DNA of 64,000 nt from Nonomuraea antri (GTDB lineage Bacteria > Actinomycetota > Actinomycetes > Streptosporangiales > Streptosporangiaceae), in assembly GCF_013283785.1 (NCBI RefSeq), contig NZ_JABCPZ010000008.1, positions 1-64,000 of the forward strand, given 5' to 3'. The notes beneath the pieces were generated by a model that was not told the DNA's origin, searched no databases, and worked only from the letters and a program-made list of their open reading frames with translations. Positions 24,449-33,057 of the stretch are shown here, piece after piece. The first letter of the stretch is position 1. Every line of letters starts with the position of its first letter. A program made the translations under genes and the position numbers.

Positions 24449-25879
24449 TCACAGCTCAGCTGTCAGCCGGGCGATCACCCGCATCTTGTTCATCGCGTCC
24501 AGCGCCGCCACCTTGTACGACTCGGCCAGCGTCGGATAGTTGAACACCGCGCTGACCAGGTAGTCGACGGTGCCGCCGCAGCCCATCAGCGTCTGGCCGA
24601 TGTGCACCAGCTCCGTCGCGCCCGTGCCGAACACGTGCACGCCCAGCAGCCTGCGGTCCTCGGAGGAGACGAGCAGCTTGAGCATTCCGTACGAGTCGCC
24701 GATGATCTGCCCCCTGGCCAGCTCCCGGTAGCGCGAGACGCCCACCTCGAACGGGATCCTGTCGCGAGTCAGCTCGTCCTCGGACTTACCGACGAAGCTG
24801 ATCTCCGGGATCGTGTAGATCCCGATCGGGGCCAGGTCGTGGATGTCGGCCACCGGCTCGCCGCAGGCGTGCTGCGCGGCCACCCGGCCCTGCTCCATCG
24901 AGGTCGCGGCGAGCGCGGGGAAGCCGATCACGTCGCCGACCGCGTAGATGTGCGGCACGGCGGTGACGTAGTTCTCGTCCACCGCGATCCTGCCCCGGTC
25001 GTCGGCGCTCAGCCCGGCGGCCTCCAGGCACAGCTCGCCCGTCTGGCCCTGGCGGCCGGCCGAGTACATGACGCAGTCGGCGGGGATCTTCTTGCCGCTC
25101 TCCAGGATCGTCAGCGCGCCGCGCGGGCGCCGTTCGACCGCGGCCACGTTCTCGCCGAACCTGAACGTCACGGCCAGGTCCCGCAGGTGGTACTTCAGCG
25201 CCTCGACGATCTCCAGGTCGCAGAACTCCAGCATCCTGTCGCGCCGCTCCACCACCGTGACCTTGGTGCCCAGCGCGGCGAACATCGAGGCGTACTCGAT
25301 GCCGATGACCCCGGCGCCCACCACGACCAGGGTCTCCGGCACCCGGTCGAGCCGCAGGATGGCGTCGGAGTCGATGACCGTCCTGTCGTCGAACTCCACG
25401 GTGGCCGGTCGGGCCGGCGTGGTGCCGGTGGCGATCACGATCTTGTCCGCGCTGACCTTCTTCTCGCCCTTGTCGTCGTCGCCGGAGATGCCGATCGTGT
25501 GCGGGTCGAGGAAGCGGCCCGTGCCGATCAGGACGGTGACGTGGTTGCGGCCGAGCTGGCTGCGGATCACCTGGATCTCGCGGCCGATCACGTGCTGGGT
25601 GCGCATGCCGAGGTCGGCGACGGTGATCTCGTCCTTGACCCGGTAGCTCGCGCCGTACAGCTCGCGCTGGTTGAGACCGGTGAGGTAGAGGACCGCCTCA
25701 CGCAGGGTCTTGGAGGGGATCGTGCCGGTGTTGATGCACACGCCGCCGATCATGTTCCGCTTCTCGACCACGGCGACCCGCTTGCCGAGTTTCGCCGCCG
25801 CGATCGCCGCCTTCTGCCCGCCCGGCCCGGTGCCGATGACGAGGAGATCGAAGTCCGTCACAGTGTTCAGTCTGCGCAC
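24449..25879 (-). CDS. sthA: Soluble pyridine nucleotide transhydrogenase (Si-specific)
   Basis: 476 residues, a class I flavoprotein disulfide-reductase fold. FAD-binding [19 protein letters not shown] is followed by [17 protein letters not shown], in which the usual second redox cysteine is replaced by threonine. That loss of the disulfide is the hallmark of SthA and separates it from lipoamide dehydrogenase. Next are the NAD(P)-binding [34 protein letters not shown] and the dimer-domain ending LTAEL. It transfers hydride between NADPH and NAD+ in the cytoplasm and balances the two pools. Two GTG starts are possible (25879 or 25861); neither has a good ribosome site. Confidence 0.9.
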   Translation of the reverse strand: MRRLNTVTDFDLLVIGTGPGGQKAAIAAAKLGKRVAVVEKRNMIGGVCINTGTIPSKTLREAVLYLTGLNQRELYGASYRVKDEITVADLGMRTQHVIGREIQVIRSQLGRNHVTVLIGTGRFLDPHTIGISGDDDKGEKKVSADKIVIATGTTPARPATVEFDDRTVIDSDAILRLDRVPETLVVVGAGVIGIEYASMFAALGTKVTVVERRDRMLEFCDLEIVEALKYHLRDLAVTFRFGENVAAVERRPRGALTILESGKKIPADCVMYSAGRQGQTGELCLEAAGLSADDRGRIAVDENYVTAVPHIYAVGDVIGFPALAATSMEQGRVAAQHACGEPVADIHDLAPIGIYTIPEISFVGKSEDELTRDRIPFEVGVSRYRELARGQIIGDSYGMLKLLVSSEDRRLLGVHVFGTGATELVHIGQTLMGCGGTVDYLVSAVFNYPTLAESYKVAALDAMNKMRVIARLTAEL

Positions 25880-25942
25880 CGGAGGTGATCGGGGAAAGAC
25901 CTGCGGCGGTTACAGCATCGGCTGCCGGGTAGCCAGGGGCGG

Positions 25943-27529
25943 GTGAAGCTGGAGGACTGGTTCCTCACCGCGGAGGAACGGGACAACCCCGACACCCGGC
26001 TGGAAGCGTGGACGACCGGCAACCTGGTGCGGCCGCTCGTGCACGGCGCCTGCTACTTCGCCGAGCTCAAGGCGAGGGTGGACCGGCTGGGCAAGGACGA
26101 CCTGCTGCTGTTCGCCGACTGGCGCGGAGACCCCGACGAACGGCTGACCGACGACGGCCCGGGCGTGGCCAGGGTGCTGGCGCTCGCCGCCGAGCGCGGC
26201 GCGCTGGTCAGGGGCCTGATCTGGCGCTCGCACCTGGACCGGCTGCGCTTCAGCGCGGCCGAGAACCGGCACCTGGGCGAGGACGTCGAGGCGGCCGGCG
26301 GCCAGGCCCTGCTCGACACCCGGGTGCGTCCGGGCGGCTCGCACCACCAGAAGTTCGTCGTGCTGCGCCACGACCGCGAACCCGACAGGGACGTGGCCTT
26401 CGTGGGCGGCATCGACCTGTGCCACAGCCGCCGCGACGACGCCGCGCACCACGGCGACCCGCAGGCCGCGCCCATGCCCCGGGTGTACGGCGCCCGCCCG
26501 CCCTGGCACGACGCCCAGGTGTCGATCAGCGGTCCGGCCGTGGCCGAGGTGGAGAAGATCTTCTGCGAACGCTGGGAGGACCCGGCGCCGGAGACCAGGC
26601 AGCCCATCAGGCGGCTGCGCGACCACCTGGAACGCATGGACGACATGCCGCCGCTGCCCCCGCCGGGACCGCCGCCCGCCCCGGTGGGCCCGCACGCCGT
26701 GCAGCTGCTGCGGACCTACCCGTACCGGCGCAGGCCCTATCCGTTCGCCAGGCGCGGGGAGCGCAGCGTGGCGCGGGCCTACCGCAAGGTGCTGCGCAAC
26801 GCCAGGTCGCTGGTCTACCTGGAGGACCAGTACCTGTGGTCGACCGAGGTGGTCGAGCCGTTCGCCGAGGCGCTGGAGCGCGAGCCGGACCTGCGCATGA
26901 TCATCGTGGTGCCGCGTCACCCCGACCAGGACGGCTGGCTGGCCGGGCCGGCGAGCCTCATCGGCCGCGCCGACGCGCTGGCCAGGCTGCGTCAGGCGGG
27001 CGGCGACCGGGTGGCGGTCTACGACCTGGAGAACCACGCGGGCACGCCGGTGTACGTGCACGCCAAGGTGTGCGTGGTCGACGACGTGTGGGCCTCGGTC
27101 GGCTCCGACAACGTCAACCTGCGGTCCTGGACGAACGACTCCGAGCTGAGCTGCGCCGTCATCGACGAGCGGCCCGATCCCCGGCCGCCGGGCGGGGCCC
27201 GCAGGTTCGCCAGGGAGTTGCGGCTGACCATGGCCGCCGAACACCTCGACCGCGCCGAGGGGGACCCCTGCGACGACGGCGCCTTCCCCGAGGGGCTCGA
27301 TGAGTTGTGTGACCCGGTGGTGGCGTTCGAGGCGTTCGCCGCCTCCGCCGAGCGCCTGGAGTCGTGGCACCGGGGCGGACGCCGTGGCCCGCGACCGCCC
27401 GGACGGCTGCGCCCGCACCCGGCCCCGGAGATCGGCCGCCTGCGCAGGAGGCTGGCCATGCCGCTGTACCGGCTGGCCGTGGACCCCGACGGCCGCCCGC
27501 CCGATCTGCGACGTTCGGGAGAGTTCTGA
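25943..27529 (+). CDS. Phospholipase D family protein (two HKD motifs)
   Basis: 528 residues. Two HxK motifs are visible: HHQKFVVL near residue 134, followed by AFVGGIDLCHSRRDD, and VHAKVCVVDD near 371, followed by ASVGSDNVNLRSW. These are the paired active sites of phospholipase D-type phosphodiesterases, which cleave or transfer phosphatidyl groups through a phosphohistidine. No signal peptide is evident, so it appears cytoplasmic or peripheral. A proline-rich linker separates the halves. GTG start with AGGGG just upstream. Cardiolipin synthase-type chemistry is possible, but it lacks that family's N-terminal membrane helices. Confidence 0.88.
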   Translation: MKLEDWFLTAEERDNPDTRLEAWTTGNLVRPLVHGACYFAELKARVDRLGKDDLLLFADWRGDPDERLTDDGPGVARVLALAAERGALVRGLIWRSHLDRLRFSAAENRHLGEDVEAAGGQALLDTRVRPGGSHHQKFVVLRHDREPDRDVAFVGGIDLCHSRRDDAAHHGDPQAAPMPRVYGARPPWHDAQVSISGPAVAEVEKIFCERWEDPAPETRQPIRRLRDHLERMDDMPPLPPPGPPPAPVGPHAVQLLRTYPYRRRPYPFARRGERSVARAYRKVLRNARSLVYLEDQYLWSTEVVEPFAEALEREPDLRMIIVVPRHPDQDGWLAGPASLIGRADALARLRQAGGDRVAVYDLENHAGTPVYVHAKVCVVDDVWASVGSDNVNLRSWTNDSELSCAVIDERPDPRPPGGARRFARELRLTMAAEHLDRAEGDPCDDGAFPEGLDELCDPVVAFEAFAASAERLESWHRGGRRGPRPPGRLRPHPAPEIGRLRRRLAMPLYRLAVDPDGRPPDLRRSGEF

Positions 27530-27545
27530 CAAGGTAGGGGGGTCC

Positions 27546-27584
27546 GGGGGTTATGACAGAGCTCGGGGGGTTCTGACAGACTCG
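27546..27584 (+). repeat. Two tandem copies of a 19-20-bp GGGGGTTMTGACAGA element before the PhzF gene
   Basis: Copies at 27546-27565 and 27566-27584 share GGGGGTT(A/C)TGACAGA then (G)CTCG, and a degenerate third GAGTTCTGACAA lies at 27521-27532. They fill the short gap to the ATG at 27590. A very similar GGGGTTCTGACAGAT occurs at 7540-7554, 21 bases before the start of the MFS pseudogene, so this may be a shared promoter or binding element. Confidence 0.5.
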
Positions 27585-27589
27585 CCGGC

Positions 27590-28411
27590 ATGTCACGTGC
27601 CTTCCGTCAGGTCGATGTGTTCACGGCCACGCCGTACCACGGGAACCCGCTCGCCGTCGTGCACGACGCCGAGGGGCTGACCACCGAGGAGATGCGGCGC
27701 TTCGCCAACTGGACGAACCTGTCCGAGACCACCTTCCTGCTCCCGCCCACCACCCCCGGCGCCGACTACCGGGTCCGGATCTTCACCACCTCCGGCGAGC
27801 TGCCCTTCGCCGGACACCCGACCCTCGGCTCCTGCCACGCCTGGCTGGAGGCCGGGGGAGTGCCGCGTGACGCGGCGCGGATCGTCCAGGAGTGCGAGGT
27901 CGGCCTGGTGCGAGTGCGCAGGACCGGCGACGGGCTGGCCTTCGCCGCGCCGCCGCTGCGCCGCTCCGGCCCGCTGGACGAGCCCACCGCCGAACGCGTG
28001 GCCACCGCGCTGGGCATCGCGCGTTCCGACATCGTGGCCGCCGCGTGGGCCGACAACGGTCCCGGCTGGGTGGGCGTGCTGCTCAGGGACGCCGGCGCGG
28101 TGCTCGCACTGCGTCCCAGGGACGTCGACCTGCCGATCGGCGTGGCCGGGCCGCACCTCGAAGCCGGCGGGCCGGCCGACTTCGAGGTGCGGGTGTTCAC
28201 GCCCGACGTCGAGGACCCGGTCACGGGCAGCTTCAACGCGTCGCTGGCCCAGTGGCTGCTGGGCGCGGGCCTGGCCACCGCGCCGTACACGGCCGCCCAG
28301 GGCACCGTGCTGGGCCGGTCCGGCCGCGTGCGCATCTCCACCGACGCCGAGGGCGACGTGTGGGTCGGCGGCTCGGTGGTCACCTGCGTCACCGGCCGCG
28401 TCGAGCTGTGA
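27590..28411 (+). CDS. PhzF family isomerase/epimerase-like protein
   Basis: 273 residues with the diaminopimelate-epimerase-like double fold of PhzF proteins. Key blocks are FRQVDVFTATPYHGNPLAVV, LSETTFLLPP with the catalytic-type Glu near residue 46, FTTSGELPFAGHPTLGSCHAWL and the C-terminal EDPVTGSFNASLAQWLLG. True PhzF isomerises a phenazine precursor, but most members are metabolite isomerases of unknown substrate, and no phenazine genes are near. ATG start directly follows the tandem TGACAGA elements. Confidence 0.9.
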   Translation: MSRAFRQVDVFTATPYHGNPLAVVHDAEGLTTEEMRRFANWTNLSETTFLLPPTTPGADYRVRIFTTSGELPFAGHPTLGSCHAWLEAGGVPRDAARIVQECEVGLVRVRRTGDGLAFAAPPLRRSGPLDEPTAERVATALGIARSDIVAAAWADNGPGWVGVLLRDAGAVLALRPRDVDLPIGVAGPHLEAGGPADFEVRVFTPDVEDPVTGSFNASLAQWLLGAGLATAPYTAAQGTVLGRSGRVRISTDAEGDVWVGGSVVTCVTGRVEL

Positions 28412-28429
28412 ACCGGCCCTGACCTGACG

Positions 28430-28456
28430 GTCAGCGCACCTTCAGGTTTTCGTCAG
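28430..28456 (+). promoter_or_regulatory. Three 11-bp-spaced (G/T)TCAG repeats: likely response-regulator operator
   Basis: GTCAG at 28430, TTCAG at 28441 and GTCAG at 28452 recur at an exact 11-bp period, one per helical turn, the pattern bound by OmpR/PhoB-type regulators. They lie 54-80 bases upstream of the regulator start, so autoregulation is the simple reading. Confidence 0.6.
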
Positions 28457-28484
28457 CCTCGCCGATGATGATGATCGGCGAGGC
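28456..28484 (+). promoter_or_regulatory. Stem-loop (11-bp perfect arms, 7-nt loop) in the response-regulator leader
   Basis: GCCTCGCCGAT at 28456-28466 pairs with ATCGGCGAGGC at 28474-28484 around GATGATG. It starts at the last base of the third operator repeat and ends 25 bases before the GTG start. It may be a 5'-leader hairpin, or a terminator for the upstream PhzF gene. Confidence 0.5.
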
Positions 28485-28509
28485 CGGCGGACGAAGCGGG
28501 GGTGACGGC

Positions 28510-29217
28510 GTGGCCGAGACCGTCAGGCGGCCGGAGGCGCGGCTGCTCGTCATCGAGGATGAGCCGGACATCCGCGAGTTGCTCGCCGCCAGCCTGCGTT
28601 TCTCCGGCTTCGAGGTGACCGGCCTGGCCAAGGGCATGGGCGCGGCCGAGGCGGCGCTGCGGCACCGGCCCGACCTGATCATCCTGGACGTGATGCTGCC
28701 CGACCTCGACGGATTCGAGGTGATCAAGCGGCTGCGCTCGGGCGGCGACCGCACCCCGGTGGTGTTCCTGACCGCCCGCGACTCCGTCGACGACCGGATC
28801 AGGGGGCTGACCCTGGGCGGCGACGACTACGTGAGCAAGCCGTTCAGCCTCGACGAGGTCGTCGCCAGGATCAGGGCCGTGCTCAGAAGGCTGGGCGACG
28901 GCACCCCCACGCAGCCGACCCGGCTCACGTTCGCCGACATCGAGCTCGACGAGGAGAGCCACCAGACCTGGCGCGGCGGTGAGCCGGTCCAGCTCTCGCC
29001 GACCGAGTTCAACCTGCTGCGTTACTTCATGCTCAACGTCGGCAGGGTGTTGTCGAAGGCGCAGATACTCGAGCACGTCTGGCACTACGACTTCCGCGGG
29101 GACGACTCCATCGTGGAGAAGTACGTCTCGGCGCTGCGCAGAAAGGTCGACCACCGCGACCCCCGGCTGATCCACACCCTGCGCGGCGTCGGCTACGTGC
29201 TCAGGCCGCCCCAGTGA
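28510..29217 (+). CDS. OmpR-family response regulator
   Basis: 235 residues. The receiver domain has the acidic pair in VIEDEP (residues 14-19), phospho-acceptor Asp60 in LIILDVMLPD, and the conserved Lys in VSKPFS near 110. The C-terminal winged helix has the DNA-recognition segment SPTEFNLLRYFMLN and VEKYVSALRRKVD, ending HTLRGVGYVLR. GTG at 28510 is taken as start because GGGGGTGA precedes it and the receiver begins at once; an upstream ATG at 28465 would place the leader stem-loop in the coding region. It overlaps the kinase by four bases (GTGA). It probably controls the lipoprotein/efflux operon 1.4 kb downstream and its own promoter. Confidence 0.93.
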   Translation: MAETVRRPEARLLVIEDEPDIRELLAASLRFSGFEVTGLAKGMGAAEAALRHRPDLIILDVMLPDLDGFEVIKRLRSGGDRTPVVFLTARDSVDDRIRGLTLGGDDYVSKPFSLDEVVARIRAVLRRLGDGTPTQPTRLTFADIELDEESHQTWRGGEPVQLSPTEFNLLRYFMLNVGRVLSKAQILEHVWHYDFRGDDSIVEKYVSALRRKVDHRDPRLIHTLRGVGYVLRPPQ

Positions 29218-30557
29218 CGGGGCGCAGGATCTCGCTCAGGGCCAAGCTCACCGTAACCGTGATGCTGCTGGTCACGGTGGCCGCCCTGGTGATCAGCGCG
29301 GCGAGCGTGCTGCTGCTGCGCGACCGCCTGCTCGACCGGGTCGACGACCAGATCAGACGGGTCACCGAGACCCTGCACAACGACATGCGCGACGATCGGC
29401 CGAGCCCGCAGGGCCAGTTGCTGGTGTACGTGCCGAGCGATGTCTCGGTGCTGCGCCTGGGCCCGGACGGCACGGTGGTGGCGCGCTCCAGGAACGCCGA
29501 CCCCGCCTTCGAGGCCGCGCTGCCGGAGAACCTGCCGCCGGGCAGCTCGACCGTGGGCCGCTGGCGGGTGCTCGCCGACGGCGGGCTGCTGGTGGCCATG
29601 CCGCTCGCCCAGGTCGACGAGACCGTCGCCCAGATGGCCTGGATCGACGCGATCGTGGCGCTGGCCGTGGTGGCCATCGTGGCCGCGACCGGCGTGCTCG
29701 TCGTGCGGGGGAGCCTGCGGCCGCTGGCGGAGATCGAGCGCACGGCAGAGGTGATCGCCGCGGGCAACCTGTCGCACCGGGTGGAGGGCGAGGACCCGCG
29801 TACCGAGGTGGGGCGGCTGGCCCGGGCGCTGAACGGCATGCTGGCCCAGATCGAGTCCGCCTTCCGGGACAGGGCCGCCTCGGAGTCGTACATGCGGCGG
29901 TTCGTCGCCGACGCCGGCCACGAGCTGCGCACCCCGCTGACCGCGATCCGCGGCTTCGCCGACCTGTTCAGGCGCCAGAAGGGCGAGGACGAGCTGGTCG
30001 CCAGGATCGGCCGGGCGGCCGCCAGGATGAGCCTGCTGGTGGAGGACCTGCTGCTGCTGGCCGGCCTCGACCAGCGCAGGCCGCTGCGCAGGGACCGCGT
30101 CGACCTGCTGGCGGTCGCCGCCGAGGCCGTGCAGGAGTCGGCGCTGCTGGCGCGCGACAGGAAGATCGACCTCATCGTCGAGGGCGAGAACGCGCCGCTG
30201 GTGATCGGCGACGAGTCACGGCTGCGCCAGGTGATGGGCAACCTGCTGAGCAACGCCCTGCGGCACACGCCGCCGGGCACCGCCGTCGAGGTGCGGCTGC
30301 TGGAGGGACGGCTCGACGACGGCGCGCCCGCGGTCGTGCTCGAAGTCGCCGACCAGGGCCCTGGCCTGACCCCCGAGCAGGCCGAGCGGGTGTTCGAGCG
30401 GTTCTACCGCGCCGACAAGGCCCGCTCGCGCGACGAGGGCGGCAGCGGCCTGGGGCTGGCCATCGTCGCCGCGCTCGCCACCGCGCACGGCGGCGCCGCC
30501 GAGGCCGACCCGGGCCCCGGGGCCACCTTCCGGATTCGCCTGCCCGCCGCCGACTGA
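29214..30557 (+). CDS. Sensor histidine kinase (HAMP, HisKA, HATPase)
   Basis: 447 residues. A first membrane helix (about 8-36) and a second (about 140-165) frame an extracellular sensing segment of about 100 residues. Next are a HAMP domain (about 165-218), the phospho-acceptor His in DAGHELRTPLTAIRGFADL near residue 237, and the ATP-binding N box (QVMGNLLSNALRHT), G1 (VADQGPGL) and G2 (GGSGLGLAIV). It phosphorylates the regulator encoded immediately upstream. The signal is unknown; the downstream efflux operon suggests a cell-envelope or antibiotic signal. Confidence 0.93.
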   Translation: MTGRRISLRAKLTVTVMLLVTVAALVISAASVLLLRDRLLDRVDDQIRRVTETLHNDMRDDRPSPQGQLLVYVPSDVSVLRLGPDGTVVARSRNADPAFEAALPENLPPGSSTVGRWRVLADGGLLVAMPLAQVDETVAQMAWIDAIVALAVVAIVAATGVLVVRGSLRPLAEIERTAEVIAAGNLSHRVEGEDPRTEVGRLARALNGMLAQIESAFRDRAASESYMRRFVADAGHELRTPLTAIRGFADLFRRQKGEDELVARIGRAAARMSLLVEDLLLLAGLDQRRPLRRDRVDLLAVAAEAVQESALLARDRKIDLIVEGENAPLVIGDESRLRQVMGNLLSNALRHTPPGTAVEVRLLEGRLDDGAPAVVLEVADQGPGLTPEQAERVFERFYRADKARSRDEGGSGLGLAIVAALATAHGGAAEADPGPGATFRIRLPAAD

Positions 30558-30635
30558 ACGGTCAGCCTTCTTTCCGCCGGACAGGAAGGCCGCGGTCAGC
30601 TTCGGCCGGGAGGGTGGGCGCGGAGGTGATCGAGG

Positions 30636-31139
30636 ATGAGACCACGAGGGTCCATCAGGTTGTTCTGCGCCGCTGCCCTCCTGTCGGTGTCGGCCTGTGC
30701 GGGTACTCCGGGACAGACGGGAACGGCCGCGGCGTCGTCCACGGGAGGCGCCGAGGAGAGCCTGGCCCGGTGGATGACCTGCATGCGCGAGAACGGCGTG
30801 CCGGTGCGGGATCCACGGGAGAGCGGCCGGTTGAGCGCCGCCGACACCGGCGTCGGCCAGGAGACGCTGGAGAAGGCCCAGCAGGCGTGCCGCCAGCACG
30901 TCCAGCCGGCCGCCGGTGACCGGCCCAACGCCGACGACGCGGGGGTGATGGACAAGTACCTGGCCTATGCGGCGTGCATGCGTGAGAACGGCGTCGACCT
31001 GCCCGACCCGAAGGCCGGCGCCGACGGCGAGATCGTGATGGAGCCGAAGACCGCCACCGACTCACCCCAGTACGTGGCGGCGAACAAGACCTGCGCGAGC
31101 AAACTGCCCGGCGGCGGTGGACCCGGCGGGGCGCGATGA
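30636..31139 (+). CDS. Small lipoprotein with duplicated CMRENGV motif
   Basis: 167 residues with a lipoprotein signal (LLSVSAC, lipid-modified Cys21). The mature part contains two copies of a short motif, WMTCMRENGVPVRDP (about 46-60) and YAACMRENGVDLPDP (about 110-124), each followed later by another cysteine, suggesting two disulfide-bonded units facing outward. Such lipoproteins are repeatedly found beside MacA-type adaptors in actinomycetes. The ATG of the adaptor gene overlaps its stop by four bases, so they are translated together. It may be an accessory sensor or substrate-binding part of the efflux system; that is inference. Confidence 0.8.
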   Translation: MRPRGSIRLFCAAALLSVSACAGTPGQTGTAAASSTGGAEESLARWMTCMRENGVPVRDPRESGRLSAADTGVGQETLEKAQQACRQHVQPAAGDRPNADDAGVMDKYLAYAACMRENGVDLPDPKAGADGEIVMEPKTATDSPQYVAANKTCASKLPGGGGPGGAR

Positions 31140-32269
31140 GCGGACAGGGCGATGAGCGGGCAGGGCGCGCCGGGCGAGGGGGCGCGATGAGCAAGAGGGG
31201 CCTCATCGCGTCGGCGGCGGCCATGGCGCTGCTGCTCGGCGTGGGCGCCGCCGCCGTCCGGCTCACCTCCTCCGTCGGCGACGAGGCGAGCACCGCGGAC
31301 GAGAGCGCCGCCGGGATGGGCGGCACGGCGGAACCGGCCGCCGCCACCGCGGCCGTGGAGCGGGGTGACCTGGTCGACACGCTGACCGTGAGCGGCGTGC
31401 TCGGCCACGGCGCCGCCAGGCCGGTGGTCAACTCCGCGTCCGGCACGCTCACCGCGCTGCCCGCCGAGGGCGCGGTGATACGGCGCGGCGGCGAGCTCTA
31501 CGAGGTCGACCGCGACCCCGTGGTCCTGATGTACGGGCCCAAACCGATGCACCGCACGCTCGAACTCGGCGTGGCCGACGGCGCGGACGTCCGCCATCTG
31601 GAACGCAACCTGCGGGCACTCGGCCACCGGCTCACCGTGGACGACCACTTCGACCTGGCCACCAGGACCGCCGTACGCGCCTGGCAGGACGACGCCGGGC
31701 TCCCCGTGACCGGCGCGGCCGGCCGGGACCAGGTGGTGTTCCTGCCCGGTGAGGCACGCGTCCAGGAACTGCGAGTCCCCGTCGGTGCGCCGGTGCGAGC
31801 CGGTCAGAGCATGCTGGCCGTCACCGGGGTCGAGCCCGTCGTGACCGTCCGGCTCGACGCCGGCCGCCAGAACCTGGCCGTGCGGGACGCCCCGGTACGG
31901 CTGCGGCTGCCCGGCGAGCCATGGCTCACCGGCAGGATCGCCGAGGTCGGCACCGTGGCCAAGCCGACAGGCGAGGACGGCACGCCCACCGTCGAGGTGC
32001 GCATCACGCTTGACGACCCGGCCCGGGCCAGGTCGCTCGACCAGGCGCCGGTCAGCGTCGAGCTGCGCGGCGAGGTCCGCCGTGACGTGCTGTCCGTACC
32101 GGTGGAGGCACTGCTCGCGCTGCGCGAGGGCGGCTACGGCGTCGAGGTCGTCGAAGGCGCGGCCACGCGGGTCGTGCCGGTCGCGGCCGGGATCTTCGCC
32201 GGCGGCCGCGTCGAGGTCTCCGGCGCCGGCCTGCGCGCGGGCCGGCGCGTGGAGGTGCCCACCACATGA
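31136..32269 (+). CDS. Efflux adaptor (HlyD/MacA-like) with peptidoglycan-binding domain
   Basis: 377 residues. A membrane anchor near residues 22-42, then AAVERGDLVDTLTVSGVLG beginning the barrel-sandwich hybrid, a peptidoglycan-binding type 1 domain (about 144-185: DVRHLERNLRALGHRLTVDD and AVRAWQDDAGLPVTG), and beta-barrel/membrane-proximal domains to the end. It should link the ATPase/permease below to the cell wall. The ATG at 31136 overlaps the lipoprotein stop; a second ATG at 31187 with GAGGGG upstream sits closer to the anchor and is an equally possible start. The sequence between them contains three near-copies of GCGATGAGC. Confidence 0.88.
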   Translation: MSGQGDERAGRAGRGGAMSKRGLIASAAAMALLLGVGAAAVRLTSSVGDEASTADESAAGMGGTAEPAAATAAVERGDLVDTLTVSGVLGHGAARPVVNSASGTLTALPAEGAVIRRGGELYEVDRDPVVLMYGPKPMHRTLELGVADGADVRHLERNLRALGHRLTVDDHFDLATRTAVRAWQDDAGLPVTGAAGRDQVVFLPGEARVQELRVPVGAPVRAGQSMLAVTGVEPVVTVRLDAGRQNLAVRDAPVRLRLPGEPWLTGRIAEVGTVAKPTGEDGTPTVEVRITLDDPARARSLDQAPVSVELRGEVRRDVLSVPVEALLALREGGYGVEVVEGAATRVVPVAAGIFAGGRVEVSGAGLRAGRRVEVPTT

Positions 32270-33057
32270 GCACCCCCGACGCCCCTCACATGAACCCCGG
32301 ACCCGCCGACACGAACCCTCGACCCACCGACGCGGATCCCGGACCCGCCGGCGTGAACGCCGCCCGTGTGACGCCCATGGTCCGGCTGGAGAACGTGGTG
32401 AAGACCTACGAAGGCGGTGTGACCGCGCTGCGCGGCGTGGACCTGGACATCCTGCCCGGCGAGCTGGTGGCCGTCGTCGGCCCGTCGGGCTCGGGCAAGT
32501 CGACGCTGCTGCACCTGATGGGCGTGCTCGACCGGCCCACCTCGGGGCGCGTACTCATCGCCGGGCACGACGTCGCCCGACTGCCCGACCGCGACCTGTC
32601 GGGCCTGCGCGCCTCGCTGCTCGGCTTCGTCTTCCAGCGGTTCCACCTGGCCGCGGGCGTGTCGGCGCTCCACAACGTGGCCGACGGGATGCTGTATTCC
32701 GGCGTGCCCCTGGCCGAGCGCCGCCGGCGGGCCGCGCTCGCGCTGGAGCGGGTCGGGCTGGGCGGGCGCCTGTCGCACCGGCCGCACGAGCTGTCCGGCG
32801 GAGAGCAACAGCGCGTCGCCGTGGCCAGGGCCGTCGTCAGGGAACCGGCGATACTCTACGCCGACGAGCCCACCGGCAACCTCGACAGCGCCTCGGGCGC
32901 CGAGGTGCTCAACGCGCTCAGGACGCTCAACGACGACGGCACCACCATCGTGATCATCACGCACGAGCCGGAGGTGGCCGCCGCGGCGAGCCGGCAGGTC
33001 GGCGTGCGCGACGGCCGGATCGTCTCCGACGTGAGGAGCCCGGCGTGGTCGCGGTGA
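32266..33057 (+). CDS. MacB-type ABC transporter ATPase
   Basis: 263 residues. Walker A GPSGSGKST near residue 75, Q-loop FVFQRFHLAAGVSALHNV, signature LSGGEQQRVAVARAVV, Walker B ILYADEPTGNLDS and H-loop ITHEPEV. This LolD/MacB group powers extrusion of peptides, lipoproteins or antibiotics and works with the FtsX-like permease encoded next. An unusual Pro/Asp/Thr-rich N-terminus of about 38 residues with repeated (D/N)PxP units precedes the domain; an internal ATG at 32380 would remove it. The start overlaps the adaptor stop (ATGA). Confidence 0.93.
   Translation: MSTPDAPHMNPGPADTNPRPTDADPGPAGVNAARVTPMVRLENVVKTYEGGVTALRGVDLDILPGELVAVVGPSGSGKSTLLHLMGVLDRPTSGRVLIAGHDVARLPDRDLSGLRASLLGFVFQRFHLAAGVSALHNVADGMLYSGVPLAERRRRAALALERVGLGGRLSHRPHELSGGEQQRVAVARAVVREPAILYADEPTGNLDSASGAEVLNALRTLNDDGTTIVIITHEPEVAAAASRQVGVRDGRIVSDVRSPAWSR

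Noticed and set aside
27590..28411. Phenazine biosynthesis cluster
   Set aside because: Only a PhzF-like gene is present; no other phz genes. PhzF homologues are common orphan isomerases.
28456..28484. Riboswitch in the response-regulator leader
   Set aside because: A single hairpin without a recognisable aptamer core; reported only as a stem-loop.
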